Origin: Chitinophagaceae bacterium
GTDB lineage: Bacteria > Bacteroidota > Bacteroidia > Chitinophagales > Chitinophagaceae
Assembly: GCA_023957125.1 (NCBI GenBank)
Contig: JAMLHL010000008.1
Coordinates: 62,001 to 126,000 of the forward strand
Direction of reading: 5' to 3'
DNA: 64,000 nt
The first letter of the stretch is position 1; each line of letters begins with the position of its first letter. This document shows, in pieces, positions 9,723 to 18,178 of this stretch. Position numbers and translations under genes: made by a program. The notes under the pieces are model-generated. The model did no database searches and had not been told where the DNA came from. It worked only from the letters and a program-made list of their open reading frames with translations.

Positions 9723-9746
9723 AAGGCAATCTTTTGAAATCAATTA

Positions 9747-9774
9747 CAAACCTACGAGATTTTGATGATATCAA
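9747..9774 (-). promoter_or_regulatory. odhA promoter (Bacteroidota type)
   Basis: On the minus strand TAGGTTTG (9754 to 9747) is a perfect TAnnTTTG -7 element, with TTG at the -33 position (9774-9772) 17 bases upstream. Transcription would start near 9741, leaving a leader of about 20 bases before the odhA ATG. Confidence 0.55.
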
Positions 9775-9925
9775 TGCTAAACGACACCAAAAGCAAACGA
9801 CTGTAACACATTCTTAATTATTGCCTGCGCTGACTTTTTTGCAAACCGGATGGGGCAGCCATTCACCCCCGTGTGGTTATATTGCTTCCGCTCCGCCGGG
9901 CACGAATCGTTTCGATAATATAAAA

Positions 9926-9957
9926 TTTGGATTTAATTGCGGAGGCACCTACCTTTG
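9926..9957 (+). promoter_or_regulatory. rpsT promoter (Bacteroidota type)
   Basis: TTTG at 9926-9929 and TACCTTTG at 9950-9957 are separated by 20 bases, matching the -33/-7 consensus of Bacteroidota housekeeping promoters. The S20 start codon follows 20 bases later. Confidence 0.7.
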
Positions 9958-9976
9958 CCGTCCTAAAATTTACCAG

Positions 9977-10231
9977 ATGGCTAATCATAAAGCTACAAAA
10001 AAGGATATGCGTCAGGCCGCAAAGCGGAGAGAGAGAAACCGGTATTATGGTAAAACCACCCGTAATGCTATTCGCGATCTGAAAAATATAACAGATAAGA
10101 AAGGTGCGCAGGACGGACTTTCAAATGTGGAGAGCATGATTGACAAGTTGGCTAAGCGCGGGATTATCCATAAAAATAAAGCTGCGAATCTGAAAAGTAA
10201 ACTGGCTAAGAGAGTGAATATAATGGCTTAG
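9977..10231 (+). CDS. rpsT: 30S ribosomal protein S20
   Basis: This 84-residue, strongly basic protein binds 16S rRNA early in 30S assembly. It begins MANHKATKKDMRQAAKRRERN and ends in LKSKLAKRVNIMA, the usual S20 pattern of helices rich in Lys and Arg. The reading frame is open further upstream, but the ATG at 9977 gives the family-typical N-terminus and lies just after a good promoter. It is a single-gene unit closed by the hairpin terminator at 10260-10290. Confidence 0.97.
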   Translation: MANHKATKKDMRQAAKRRERNRYYGKTTRNAIRDLKNITDKKGAQDGLSNVESMIDKLAKRGIIHKNKAANLKSKLAKRVNIMA

Positions 10232-10259
10232 TCCGGGTTGTATCTGAATATATTGGAGG

Positions 10260-10290
10260 AATGCATTCTGTTATGGAATGCATTTTTTTT
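10260..10290 (+). terminator. rpsT intrinsic terminator
   Basis: AATGCATTC and GAATGCATT form a 9-bp stem around a 7-base loop, followed by a run of T. It lies 28 bases after the S20 stop codon. Confidence 0.75.
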
Positions 10291-10413
10291 ACCATACCTT
10301 CGGGAACGGGATCATTGCTGGTTAAGGCGGTGGGGTTAAAGACCGGCCAGGATGAAAAACAGAAATGCACCCCTGCATATTGCCGGTCCTCTCAATTTCT
10401 ATACATTTACAGG

Positions 10414-11283
10414 ATGAAGCATCACCTGTTATTCTTTCTTTTGCTACTATGCTTTCGCGGCATAGCACAGGATACGATAGCCTGCTATTTTGATGAACAG
10501 CTTGCCCTGACCGGTAAAAAACATGCCGTGTATGCCGGCAGCATCGTGGCTCAGCCGGATGGCTGGGAAGCCCTGGCTTATTATCAAAACGGCGCTGTAT
10601 TGATGCATGGCTTTTTCGCAGATAAAAAATTGAAGATCAAACAAGGCGCTTTTACACTTTTTTATCCTGACGGAAACCGGAGAGCAGCTACTTCTTTCAG
10701 CAACAACGAAACAGACGGCGTGTATATGGGCTGGCATCCCAACGGGCTGCTCAGTGATTCCGGGGTGATCCGCCAGCAAATGCGCAGCGGCGCCTGGAAA
10801 ACCTGGTATATCAATGGTGTGCTGGAATCTGCGGGCGCGTATGCCGATGGAGCGCCCGATGGCGAATGGCGATGGTATCATCCCAACGGGAAACCCTCCA
10901 CTATAGAAATATACAGCAACAATAAGCTGGATGATCTCACTTGCTATGATACCCTGGGATTATCCTCCGGGAGCAACTGCCGGATAGAGAAAAAGCCCTG
11001 TCCCGAAGGCGCCTATGATTTTGAAACCTATATTACCGACAGCCTTTACTATCCCCCGGAAGCGTTGAAGAAAAAAATAGAAGGCGAAGTATCTTTTGAA
11101 TTCCTGATCAGCAAAGAGGGCAGGCTCGCGAAGATCAATTTTACCAATGAAGCCAACGTGCTGCTCCAGGATGAAGTGGTACGTTTATTAAAATCGGTTA
11201 AGCGGTGGGAACCGGCTGTTTCGCACAACCGGGCAGTTGATTACCTGTACAGCTATTCGGCGCCGTTTTATTTGCCGGAATAA
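10414..11283 (+). CDS. secreted MORN-repeat protein with TonB-like C-terminal domain
   Basis: The ATG at 10414 opens a 289-residue protein with signal peptide MKHHLLFFLLLLCFRGIAQ. The middle has MORN_2-type strands, for example DGNRRAATSFSNNETDGVYM, WHPNGLLSDSGVIRQ, WYINGVLESAGAYADGAPDG and WYHPNGKPSTIEIY, as found in YwqK-like proteins. The last 90 residues (YPPEALKKKIEGEVSFEFLI to the end) look like a TonB C-terminal domain without a membrane anchor. It should therefore be periplasmic, perhaps binding a TonB-dependent receptor or peptidoglycan, but this is inference. A longer start 51 codons upstream is rejected because it would bury the signal peptide. Confidence 0.7.
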   Translation: MKHHLLFFLLLLCFRGIAQDTIACYFDEQLALTGKKHAVYAGSIVAQPDGWEALAYYQNGAVLMHGFFADKKLKIKQGAFTLFYPDGNRRAATSFSNNETDGVYMGWHPNGLLSDSGVIRQQMRSGAWKTWYINGVLESAGAYADGAPDGEWRWYHPNGKPSTIEIYSNNKLDDLTCYDTLGLSSGSNCRIEKKPCPEGAYDFETYITDSLYYPPEALKKKIEGEVSFEFLISKEGRLAKINFTNEANVLLQDEVVRLLKSVKRWEPAVSHNRAVDYLYSYSAPFYLPE

Positions 11284-11295
11284 CCAAAGAGGGTA

Positions 11296-11344
11296 GAGAT
11301 TTGAGATTTGAGATTTAAGATTGAATATCGAATATCAAATCTGA
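11296..11344 (+). repeat. heptanucleotide tandem repeat, GAGATTT type
   Basis: GAGATTT three times, then AAGATTG, AATATCG, AATATCA and AATCTGA keep a period of 7 for 49 bases. It occupies the gap between the convergent MORN/TonB-like and GH20 genes and differs in sequence from the AGGT-type heptamers near 2 kb. Confidence 0.6.
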
Positions 11345-11353
11345 TTTCCCCGC

Positions 11354-13258
11354 CTATTTTATTCCCGCTCTTTTCTTTAATTCCGCCACCGGTATTACCA
11401 TCATTCTTCCGATGGGTTTGCCATCCCTGTAAGTGATCAGTTTCATCATGGAAGCGTCTTTGGGCACAATCACCGGTTCGGTATATTCCGGATAGAAATG
11501 ATCGGGAAATGAATTGTCGAAACTGTAATAAATATCCAGTCCGGGAATTTCGGTGGTAAGTTCTATGACGGGTAGATTGTTTACTCCTTTGCCGGCTTTG
11601 ATAATGGGATCGTATAAGGCAGGAGAATATTTGATCCCTGCCATATCAAATCGTTCAAACTGTTTCTCCACGCGCGGTACAAAACTATTCCAGTTTTTCT
11701 TTTCGCGTGGCGACCATACGGATTCCGCTATCGCCAGCGCCCGCGGCCAAAGCATATATTGCATGTGCCGGGTATTGTATATCTGTTCCGTCCATAAATT
11801 GGCCTGCCCGCCTTTGATATATTTTGGATCCACACCATCGGGCACGGGTTCAAACCGGTAAGCTTTGTTTAAACGTAAAGTAGCATATACCGGTGGCTCA
11901 AGGGAGGCATCGCCCTGCATATAATCGAGATAGGCAAAAGTGGTAGGGCTCATCACCACTTCATGTTTTTGTTTTGCCGCTTCAATTCCTCCCTTCGTTC
12001 CCCGCCAGCTCATCACTGCGGCATTGGGCGCCAACCCTCCCTGCAAAATCTCATCCCAGCCGATCATTTTCTTTCCTTTGGATTCAATGATTTTTTCCAC
12101 CCGTTTTACAAAATAACTTTGTACTTCGTCCAGGTTTTTCAGGTTTTCTCTTTTCATGAGCGCCTTAATCGCTTCACTTTTCTGCCAGAAATTTCTTGCA
12201 GTTTCATCCCCTCCCATGTGGATATATTCAAAGGGAAACAGGGCGGCTATTTCGGTGAATACTTTGTCTATGAATTCATATACTTTTTCGTTGGCAGGAC
12301 ACAGGGTATTGTCCAGCAGCCCGTAAAAATGTCCGCCGGAAGGCCAAACCATAAACTGCTCTCCCGAATTCACCCGGTACTTGTCGGCGCCCGGGGTGCA
12401 CGACAGTTCGGGGTAGGACGCGATAGCGGCAAGGCTGTGCCCCGGCATATCCACTTCAGGAAGAATATTCACAAACCTGTCTTGCGCGTATTGCACTATT
12501 TCCCTGATGTCATCCTGTGTGAAAAATCCGCCGTAATCCCGGGGTTCATCTGCCGCGGGCTTGGAGAACGTGCCGAAGCGGCCTGTTTTCTTCACGTTCC
12601 AGGCGCCTACGGAAGTGAGTTTAGGCAGGCTTTTGATCTCGATCCTCCAGCCCTGGTCGTCGGTTAGGTGGAGGTGCAGCAGGTTGAATTTATACCGCGA
12701 CATATCATCAATGAACTGCTTCACTTCTTCCTTGGTGAAAAAATGCCGCGATACATCCAGCATCAGTCCGCGCCAGCCAAACCTGGGATAGTCGGTTATT
12801 TCGGCACAGGGCGCCGCCCAGGAAATGTTTTTTACCACCGATGGACTCATGATCTCTTTGGGCAGCAATTGCAAAAAACTCTGAACGCCATAAAATAAGC
12901 CCGCGGCAGTATTGGCGCTGATGCTTACGGCCCCGGGAGTAACCGAAAGCCTGTAACCTTCCGTGGACAAATCGCTATCGGGTGTTTGATACAGGTTGAA
13001 ATGAATGTCGGCAGTGGTGGTATCATTGATAATTCCGGTTTTATACCCGGTGGCTTTTGTGATAGCGGCCGCAAGGAAATGCGCTACCCGTTCCGCGTCC
13101 GGGTGGTTGGCGGGGATGGCGATGACGCCATTGTCTTTTAAGAGGAACAGGCCTTCTTTCTGAACGACGGAAACCGGTTCGGGGATCAGGGAGATATTGT
13201 TTTGCCCAAACCCGGAGAAGCCGGCAAGGAGGCATACAAGAAGATGCAGTAATCTCAT
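11354..13258 (-). CDS. beta-N-acetylhexosaminidase, GH20
   Basis: This 634-residue secreted enzyme should release terminal N-acetylglucosamine or N-acetylgalactosamine from glycans. It starts with a signal peptide (MRLLHLLVCLLAGFSGFGQ). A GH20b domain follows (about 20-150), then the TIM barrel opening GWRGLMLDVSRHFF. The catalytic pair Asp351-Glu352 sits in HMGGDETARNFW; the Asp polarises the substrate acetamido group and the Glu is the acid. LHLHLTDDQGWR and LPEVDMPGHS are further family blocks. A chitobiase-type C-terminal domain with GLDIYYSFDNSFPD follows the barrel. The gene stands alone on the minus strand; with nagA at 24.8 kb it fits amino-sugar use. Confidence 0.94.
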   Translation of the reverse strand: MRLLHLLVCLLAGFSGFGQNNISLIPEPVSVVQKEGLFLLKDNGVIAIPANHPDAERVAHFLAAAITKATGYKTGIINDTTTADIHFNLYQTPDSDLSTEGYRLSVTPGAVSISANTAAGLFYGVQSFLQLLPKEIMSPSVVKNISWAAPCAEITDYPRFGWRGLMLDVSRHFFTKEEVKQFIDDMSRYKFNLLHLHLTDDQGWRIEIKSLPKLTSVGAWNVKKTGRFGTFSKPAADEPRDYGGFFTQDDIREIVQYAQDRFVNILPEVDMPGHSLAAIASYPELSCTPGADKYRVNSGEQFMVWPSGGHFYGLLDNTLCPANEKVYEFIDKVFTEIAALFPFEYIHMGGDETARNFWQKSEAIKALMKRENLKNLDEVQSYFVKRVEKIIESKGKKMIGWDEILQGGLAPNAAVMSWRGTKGGIEAAKQKHEVVMSPTTFAYLDYMQGDASLEPPVYATLRLNKAYRFEPVPDGVDPKYIKGGQANLWTEQIYNTRHMQYMLWPRALAIAESVWSPREKKNWNSFVPRVEKQFERFDMAGIKYSPALYDPIIKAGKGVNNLPVIELTTEIPGLDIYYSFDNSFPDHFYPEYTEPVIVPKDASMMKLITYRDGKPIGRMMVIPVAELKKRAGIK

Positions 13259-13524
13259 GACGGAAGTTTGATCGGTTCAAATAAAAGGTCAAGGTAAAAA
13301 AATAGCGGGATATAGCGCGGGAATTAATGGCTGGGGGATGCGTTGGCAGCAGTACGGATCGAAGAGATAAAAAGTAAAACTTTCAATCGGGATAGCTGAG
13401 CACCGGTCGGGCTCACTGCCTTTGCTACCGGACCAGAAGAGCAGAAGACGGTTATACGCTACTTCGAATGTAGTTAGACCGCTACCTCAAAAAACAAAGA
13501 ACAAAGTGCCGGGGAATTGTAACA

Positions 13525-13590
13525 GTCGCCGGGAGGCGACAACCAGATAATGCGAAGCGAAGACGCTTCGCATAGCGGCGGTTAATATAC
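13525..13590 (+). repeat. two-hairpin dispersed repeat, copy A
   Basis: Hairpin 1 is GTCGCC/GGCGAC (13525-13530, 13535-13540, loop GGGA). Hairpin 2 is a perfect 10-bp stem ATGCGAAGCG/CGCTTCGCAT (13550-13559, 13564-13573, loop AAGA). A tail AGCGGCGGTTAATATAC follows. A second copy lies at 56931-56995 on the other strand with the same layout but a different hairpin-2 stem. The remainder of the 13259-13599 gap has only a GCACCGGTC motif near 13399 that recurs at 14678. Confidence 0.7.
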
Positions 13591-13599
13591 CGGTGTATA

Positions 13600-14430
13600 T
13601 CAGTATTGCTTTAAAAAATGCTCAGCAACGTATTTCATGGTTACTTTCCATTTGCTTTCAAAGGAAATCAGGTTTTTGATATCCGAAAATACGACCGGCT
13701 TTTTCGGGGCTTTCAAAGTGAGCCTTCCAAAATGATGGATATATACACCTGAGATGATGCTCAGGGGCTGCAGATCGCCATATTCCCGGTTGCGTTTTTT
13801 GCTTCGCATATATAAGTCAAAGTCGGCTTCCTGTATCCTTTCATCCCAGGCGCCTATTTTTTCAAGTCCTGTACGGTTCATTGCAATTACCGATCCCGAA
13901 AATCCCTCGCTCATTTTGTATCCATATTTTTTAAACATTTTCTCACAAAATAAACTCCAGTTCCGGTATCGTAACCTGAACATCCACCGGAGAGAAAACT
14001 CAGACTGGTTAAAAATTTTAAGTAATGGATATTTTATCCTTTTCCAGTAGCGGCTCTGTCTTCTTGTTTCCCGTAAGGTTGCACACCTGTCGGGCGATGC
14101 GAAACTCACCACATCATACCCATTCTGCCCCAGCACTTTCAGTAAATGCACATCCCAATTAGGTGAGACAATAATATCATTATTAAAAAATACAAGATGG
14201 TTGTATGCCGCTTTCCTTATACCCTGGTTTTGGCAATAAGGATAGCTATAGTTGGACTCATTTGATATTATAATTGCCCCATTGTCTTCAAAAAATTTTT
14301 TGCTGCCATCTGTAGAGTTATTATCAATAATAATGAGTTCATAGGGATTGTGTGTGTATTCTCTCAAAGCCTGAACAAAAATCTTATTCATGCCGAGCTG
14401 GTTGCGAACAGCGGCGATGATGCTTAACAT
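13600..14430 (-). CDS. glycosyltransferase family 2 protein
   Basis: This 276-residue GT-A enzyme should transfer a sugar from a nucleotide-sugar donor to an unknown acceptor. It opens MLSIIAAVRNQLGMNK and shows ELIIIDNNSTDGSKKFF (nucleotide binding), LVFFNNDIIVSPNW in place of the metal-binding DxD, and a later GAWDERIQEADFDLYMR block with the ED-like acid. No membrane segment is obvious, so it is cytosolic or membrane-associated. It is isolated: the nearest genes belong to other processes and palindromic repeats lie on both sides. Its role in polysaccharide or lipid glycosylation cannot be told. Confidence 0.82.
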   Translation of the reverse strand: MLSIIAAVRNQLGMNKIFVQALREYTHNPYELIIIDNNSTDGSKKFFEDNGAIIISNESNYSYPYCQNQGIRKAAYNHLVFFNNDIIVSPNWDVHLLKVLGQNGYDVVSFASPDRCATLRETRRQSRYWKRIKYPLLKIFNQSEFSLRWMFRLRYRNWSLFCEKMFKKYGYKMSEGFSGSVIAMNRTGLEKIGAWDERIQEADFDLYMRSKKRNREYGDLQPLSIISGVYIHHFGRLTLKAPKKPVVFSDIKNLISFESKWKVTMKYVAEHFLKQY

Positions 14431-14677
14431 ATTATGTTATTAATTAAGGTTATTTCCAGTCAAAAATAAATTATCTCTATATTTCAATTCAAAGAGTATT
14501 TAAAATTTGATAGTAAACCCTAATCATCCGCACCGGCTCCGGTTTAGTGTCATTCTTTTGGGCTTGGTCAAACCTCATTTGTTACTTTTACTTATCTTAA
14601 TTTCTGAAACAGAGAGTACAAAGATAAAACAGCCATGAGCCTATACCTCTTACTATTTTAAAACAAGTAATACATAA

Positions 14678-14724
14678 GCACCGGTCTGGCTTTGCTCATT
14701 GCTTGGTCGCTGCCAGACCAGTGC
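14678..14724. repeat. REP-like inverted repeat
   Basis: GCACCGGTCTGGC (14678-14690) pairs with GCCAGACCAGTGC (14712-14724) at 12 of 13 positions. It lies downstream of the DUF4397 gene but has no T tract, so it is not a standard terminator. A related motif, GAGCACCGGTCGGGCT, occurs at about 13399-13414 on the far side of the glycosyltransferase gene. The rest of 14431-14754 shows nothing else. Confidence 0.5.
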
Positions 14725-14754
14725 CGGTATATTTTTCTTTTCAAACCGGTCTCA

Positions 14755-15543
14755 CTATTGCATCAATATGGAATTGGGAGACCGCAGTGAGATACCCTGT
14801 TGCGTGGTAGCTTCTTCAGTCAGGGTTCCGTTTTCAATGTATTTGATCTGTACTTTTGTAGCTGCGTCGTCAGAGCCGGCGATACCGGTTAACAGGATCG
14901 TATATACCTTCCTGTCTTCCAGGGTAATCGTACGGTCGGCTTGTACGTTGTCGCTGTTGTTGATAGCAATGGTTACATCGCCCGCTTCGGCTTCCACAAA
15001 ATCGGATACGGTAGCGAAGGTTGCATTTTGATTGACCAGGTTGCCCCCGCCGTTGCTTATGGTTACTTCCGTTTCGCCCCCATCAACAACCGCATTTATA
15101 TAGCGGATATAGGCTTTTCCGGAAACTACGGGAAGACTGTCCAACGGATCCTTCACCACTATATTCTGATAGCCGTTTTCGGTTCCTGCTACAAACAAAG
15201 AATAATAGGAATTTTCGTCAAAAGTAAAATCAGAGCTTGTAAAGGACTCCCCGCTGTCGGCATCAAAGGCTGCTATAGATCTGCTGCCCGGGTATATAGG
15301 AAGATAACCGCCCGTATAATTGATATAAGATAAGGGGGTGCTGGTAAGATTATTCCCCGAAAGCTTAATGCCAATAGCAGGCTGGTCGGGAGCTAAATTA
15401 AAAGCCATCAGCCCGGCCACCGGATCGGGTTCTACATTGTCGTTGTTCTTCAGGCAGGAGCTGAGAAAGATTACAGAGAAAAAGGCTGCCGATGTTAATA
15501 CCAATGCACTCTTCAAAATAGAATTTCCTTTTTTCATCATCAT
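14755..15543 (-). CDS. DUF4397 domain lipoprotein
   Basis: This 262-residue lipoprotein has signal peptide core AAFFSVIFLSSC with the lipid-bearing Cys near residue 30. The body matches the DUF4397 pattern: LMAFNLAPDQPAIGIKLSGN, then LSYINYTGGYLPIYPGSR, YSLFVAG, KAYIRYINAV and, near the end, TYTILLTG-like and IKYIENG strands. The fold is predicted to be two beta-sandwich units. The function is unknown; such proteins are common in Bacteroidota and often sit on the cell surface. Three consecutive ATG codons occur at the start; the first is used here. Confidence 0.75.
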   Translation of the reverse strand: MMMKKGNSILKSALVLTSAAFFSVIFLSSCLKNNDNVEPDPVAGLMAFNLAPDQPAIGIKLSGNNLTSTPLSYINYTGGYLPIYPGSRSIAAFDADSGESFTSSDFTFDENSYYSLFVAGTENGYQNIVVKDPLDSLPVVSGKAYIRYINAVVDGGETEVTISNGGGNLVNQNATFATVSDFVEAEAGDVTIAINNSDNVQADRTITLEDRKVYTILLTGIAGSDDAATKVQIKYIENGTLTEEATTQQGISLRSPNSILMQ

Positions 15544-15706
15544 ATGTTATTTAAAAGTTAAACAAGAATTACCCGGTTTGTATCCATCTGCGGGTATATA
15601 AATTGAATTAAACTAAACAACAAAATGATGCCAAAGCAGTATGTTTACAGACGTTTGCAACAAAGCTTAGGATCAGATTAACAATTGGTTTTAATAGTTT
15701 TAACAA

Positions 15707-16777
15707 ATGATGCGGAAAAGAGCTTTTTCATACGTCCTGTTTTTCATAGTGTCGCTGGCTGTCGTTTATCTGCTGGGACCTCATCCTGCAAAACCGGTAT
15801 ATGACGCTGACTTGCCGGTAGTGCCGGGTTCAGCGGCCGAACTGGAAAGGTTTATTAAAGCGAACGAAGGCAGCCATCATCTTAAGCCCGATAACCAGGC
15901 CAGGATTGTATGGTTTAATGATTCATCCCGGCAGAAAACAGCGTATGCAATCGTTTATCTGCACGGGTTTTCCGCTTCACAAATTGAAGGCGCTCCTATA
16001 CACACCAATATTGCCGGGGAATTTGGTTGTAATTTGTACCTGTCCAGGCTTGCGGAGCATGGTATGGATACCCCGGATCCCATGAAAAATCTTACGCCCG
16101 CGGCTTATTGGGAAAGCGCGAAGGAGGCCCTTGCAGTTGGACAGCAAATTGGTAAAAAGGTAATTTTGATGGGCACGTCAACGGGCGGCTCCCTGGCTTT
16201 GCAGTTGGCTGCTGCCTTTCCTGACGAAGTGGAGGCATTAATATTGATGAGTCCCAATATCGCCATCCGTGATGACAAAGCCTGGCTGCTGAATAATCCC
16301 TGGGGGCAGCAGGTGGCGGAGTGGGTGGTTGGCAGCCGTTACCTGGTTTCAGCGGACACCCGCCCGGTTTACAAACAATACTGGTATCCCCGCTATCCGC
16401 TGGATGCCGCCGTTCAGTTGCAGGAGTACCTGGAAACCGCTATGACGCCCGAAACTTTTAGAAAAGTGAAGCAACCGGTGTTGATGCTGTATTATTTTAG
16501 AGATGAAGAACACCAGGATCAGGTGGTGAGCGTTCCGGCTATGCTGCGGATGTTTGAGGAGCTGGGTACGCCGAGGCAAAAGAAGGTAAAACAGGCGATA
16601 CCGGATGCAGGTGATCATGTTTTGGGGAGTTTTGTTAAATCCGGGGATCTCCTGGGGGTACAGCGGGCGATCGAAAATTTTCTGGAAAAAAAAATACATT
16701 TAGTTAAAACGGATGACAGCGACATTATCACCACCACCACTAAAGTGGTGATTACGAAAGAAGAAAGCGAAAACTAA
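15707..16777 (+). CDS. alpha/beta hydrolase
   Basis: This 356-residue protein has an N-terminal membrane anchor or signal (FSYVLFFIVSLAVVYLLG) and then an alpha/beta-hydrolase domain. YLHGFSASQIEG near residue 85 forms the oxyanion region. The nucleophile is Ser158 in the elbow GTSTGG, and the C-terminal His is probably in DAGDHVLGSF. It should be a periplasm-facing esterase or lipase-like enzyme, but the substrate cannot be inferred. The last 30 residues are polar and Thr/Lys-rich. It precedes the small-membrane/PstS-like/TPR set by 163 bases and is probably a separate unit. Confidence 0.82.
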   Translation: MMRKRAFSYVLFFIVSLAVVYLLGPHPAKPVYDADLPVVPGSAAELERFIKANEGSHHLKPDNQARIVWFNDSSRQKTAYAIVYLHGFSASQIEGAPIHTNIAGEFGCNLYLSRLAEHGMDTPDPMKNLTPAAYWESAKEALAVGQQIGKKVILMGTSTGGSLALQLAAAFPDEVEALILMSPNIAIRDDKAWLLNNPWGQQVAEWVVGSRYLVSADTRPVYKQYWYPRYPLDAAVQLQEYLETAMTPETFRKVKQPVLMLYYFRDEEHQDQVVSVPAMLRMFEELGTPRQKKVKQAIPDAGDHVLGSFVKSGDLLGVQRAIENFLEKKIHLVKTDDSDIITTTTKVVITKEESEN

Positions 16778-16940
16778 AAAGATACCGGTTTCCCTGGGTA
16801 TGGAATCTTTTTTTACCTGCATCTTAGTTGACACCGGTGGTTTTTATTGTAAAACCATGAAAGAATCAATTTTTAATAGGTGCGGTTGCGGCCTTTTTCA
16901 AAGGATTTGTTAACTTGCCCACCTTCATAAAACAGACCTG

Positions 16941-17186
16941 ATGTCAGTACAGCAGAATTGGGAGGAAAAGAAGAGGAAAAGACAGATTTTTTTTCATTCT
17001 TTGTATGATTATGTGATGGGGATTCTTTGGCTGGCGTTGGGATTATTTTTTTTGTTGAACAAGCGGCTGGGTATTGACTGGATGCAAAGTGACGCTACCA
17101 TAGACATGATTTTCGGAACGGTGGGCGTAGTTTACGGTTTATTCAGGCTGTACCGTGGTTATCAACGGAAAAATTTGGAGAGATGA
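16941..17186 (+). CDS. small two-helix membrane protein
   Basis: This 81-residue protein has a basic N-terminus (NWEEKKRKRQ) and two predicted membrane helices, about 26-42 (VMGILWLALGLFFLL) and 58-72 (MIFGTVGVVYGLFRLY). No known family is recognised. Its stop codon overlaps the next start (ATGA at 17183), so it is translationally coupled to the PstS-like lipoprotein and may act with it at the inner membrane. Confidence 0.7.
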   Translation: MSVQQNWEEKKRKRQIFFHSLYDYVMGILWLALGLFFLLNKRLGIDWMQSDATIDMIFGTVGVVYGLFRLYRGYQRKNLER

Positions 17187-18124
17187 TTAATATAAGATAT
17201 TACTATAATATAGTAAAGGCAGGGCTGTATGTTGCATTATTGCTGGCATGGAGCAGTTGTAATAGCGGAACGAGCCGGAAGATTGTAGGGAACGACGATC
17301 TGAGATCCGGGGTTATCCATATTAGTGTAGATGAGTCATTCAAGCCCATTATAGATTCGCAGATCCGGGTTTTTATGTCGCAATACCCCGATGCTACTAT
17401 TGTTCCGCATTACAAAGCGGAGGCGGAATGTTTGAAAGATCTGGTTAATGACAGCATCCGTATGGTGATTGTAACCCGCGGGTTAACCGAAGAAGAAGCA
17501 AAATCCATGAAAGATTCCCTTGGCTTCAACCCGTTTTGGGGAAAAATGGCTTCCGACGCTATTGCCGTAGTGGTCAATAACGGATCTGAAGATTCTCTTT
17601 TTTCCATGGGAGAGATCAGGTCTTTGATGAATGGCACCAGTGGATATAAGCTCCGCCCCGTGCTGGACGGTACGTCCGCTACCAGCACGGTACGGTTTAT
17701 GATTGATTCGGTGCTTCACGGCAATTCCCTGGGGCCAGATGTTACGGCTGCCCGGTCGAGCGAAGGGGTGATCAACTATGTGGCGCAGCATACAGATGCT
17801 ATTGGATTTTTAGGGGTGAGTTGGGTTGGCGACGCTGAAGATGAGCAGCACCTGGATTTTCTCACCAGGGTGAGAGTGGCTTCCATTGAGGCCAACAATG
17901 ATCCCGGGAAGTTTATCAAGCCTTACCAGGCCAATATTGCCACTAAAAGATACCCGTTGGTGAGGGGCTTATATTATATAGTCAAAGAGAACTATGGCGG
18001 GTTAGGCAGGGGGTTCACTAATTTTCTGAAAGGCGAAAAAGGCCAGCTTATATTTCAGCGGGCTTACCTGGTTCCTTCGAACATGAGTTTCACCATACGT
18101 TCGGCCCAGGTCAAAGAGGAATAG
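17183..18124 (+). CDS. PstS-like substrate-binding lipoprotein
   Basis: This 313-residue lipoprotein has signal core LYVALLLAWSSC. The mature part resembles the phosphate-binding PstS/PBP-like fold: VDESFKPIIDSQIRVFMSQYP, MVIVTRGLTEEE, NPFWGKMASDAIAVVVN, LRPVLDGTSATSTVRF and YPLVRGLYYIV. In Bacteroidota such proteins commonly occur in ExbB/ExbD/TonB-TPR clusters and not with a PstCAB transporter; here only the small membrane protein and the TPR gene are present. It may sense or bind a small oxyanion, which is inference. It is coupled to the upstream gene by ATGA and followed by the TPR gene 54 bases later. Confidence 0.75.
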   Translation: MINIRYYYNIVKAGLYVALLLAWSSCNSGTSRKIVGNDDLRSGVIHISVDESFKPIIDSQIRVFMSQYPDATIVPHYKAEAECLKDLVNDSIRMVIVTRGLTEEEAKSMKDSLGFNPFWGKMASDAIAVVVNNGSEDSLFSMGEIRSLMNGTSGYKLRPVLDGTSATSTVRFMIDSVLHGNSLGPDVTAARSSEGVINYVAQHTDAIGFLGVSWVGDAEDEQHLDFLTRVRVASIEANNDPGKFIKPYQANIATKRYPLVRGLYYIVKENYGGLGRGFTNFLKGEKGQLIFQRAYLVPSNMSFTIRSAQVKEE

Positions 18125-18178
18125 TTTTTGTTTTTAAAATATTTTTACATTTACCAAAACCAAAATTTCAAATCAACG

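Noticed and set aside
9722..9743. Alternative odhA start at 9743
   Set aside because: The codon is TTG and lies at the predicted transcription start; the ATG at 9722 gives the conserved N-terminus.
14678..14724. Terminator for the DUF4397 gene
   Set aside because: The inverted repeat has no T run on the minus strand and lies with a REP-like relative elsewhere, so it is listed as a repeat.
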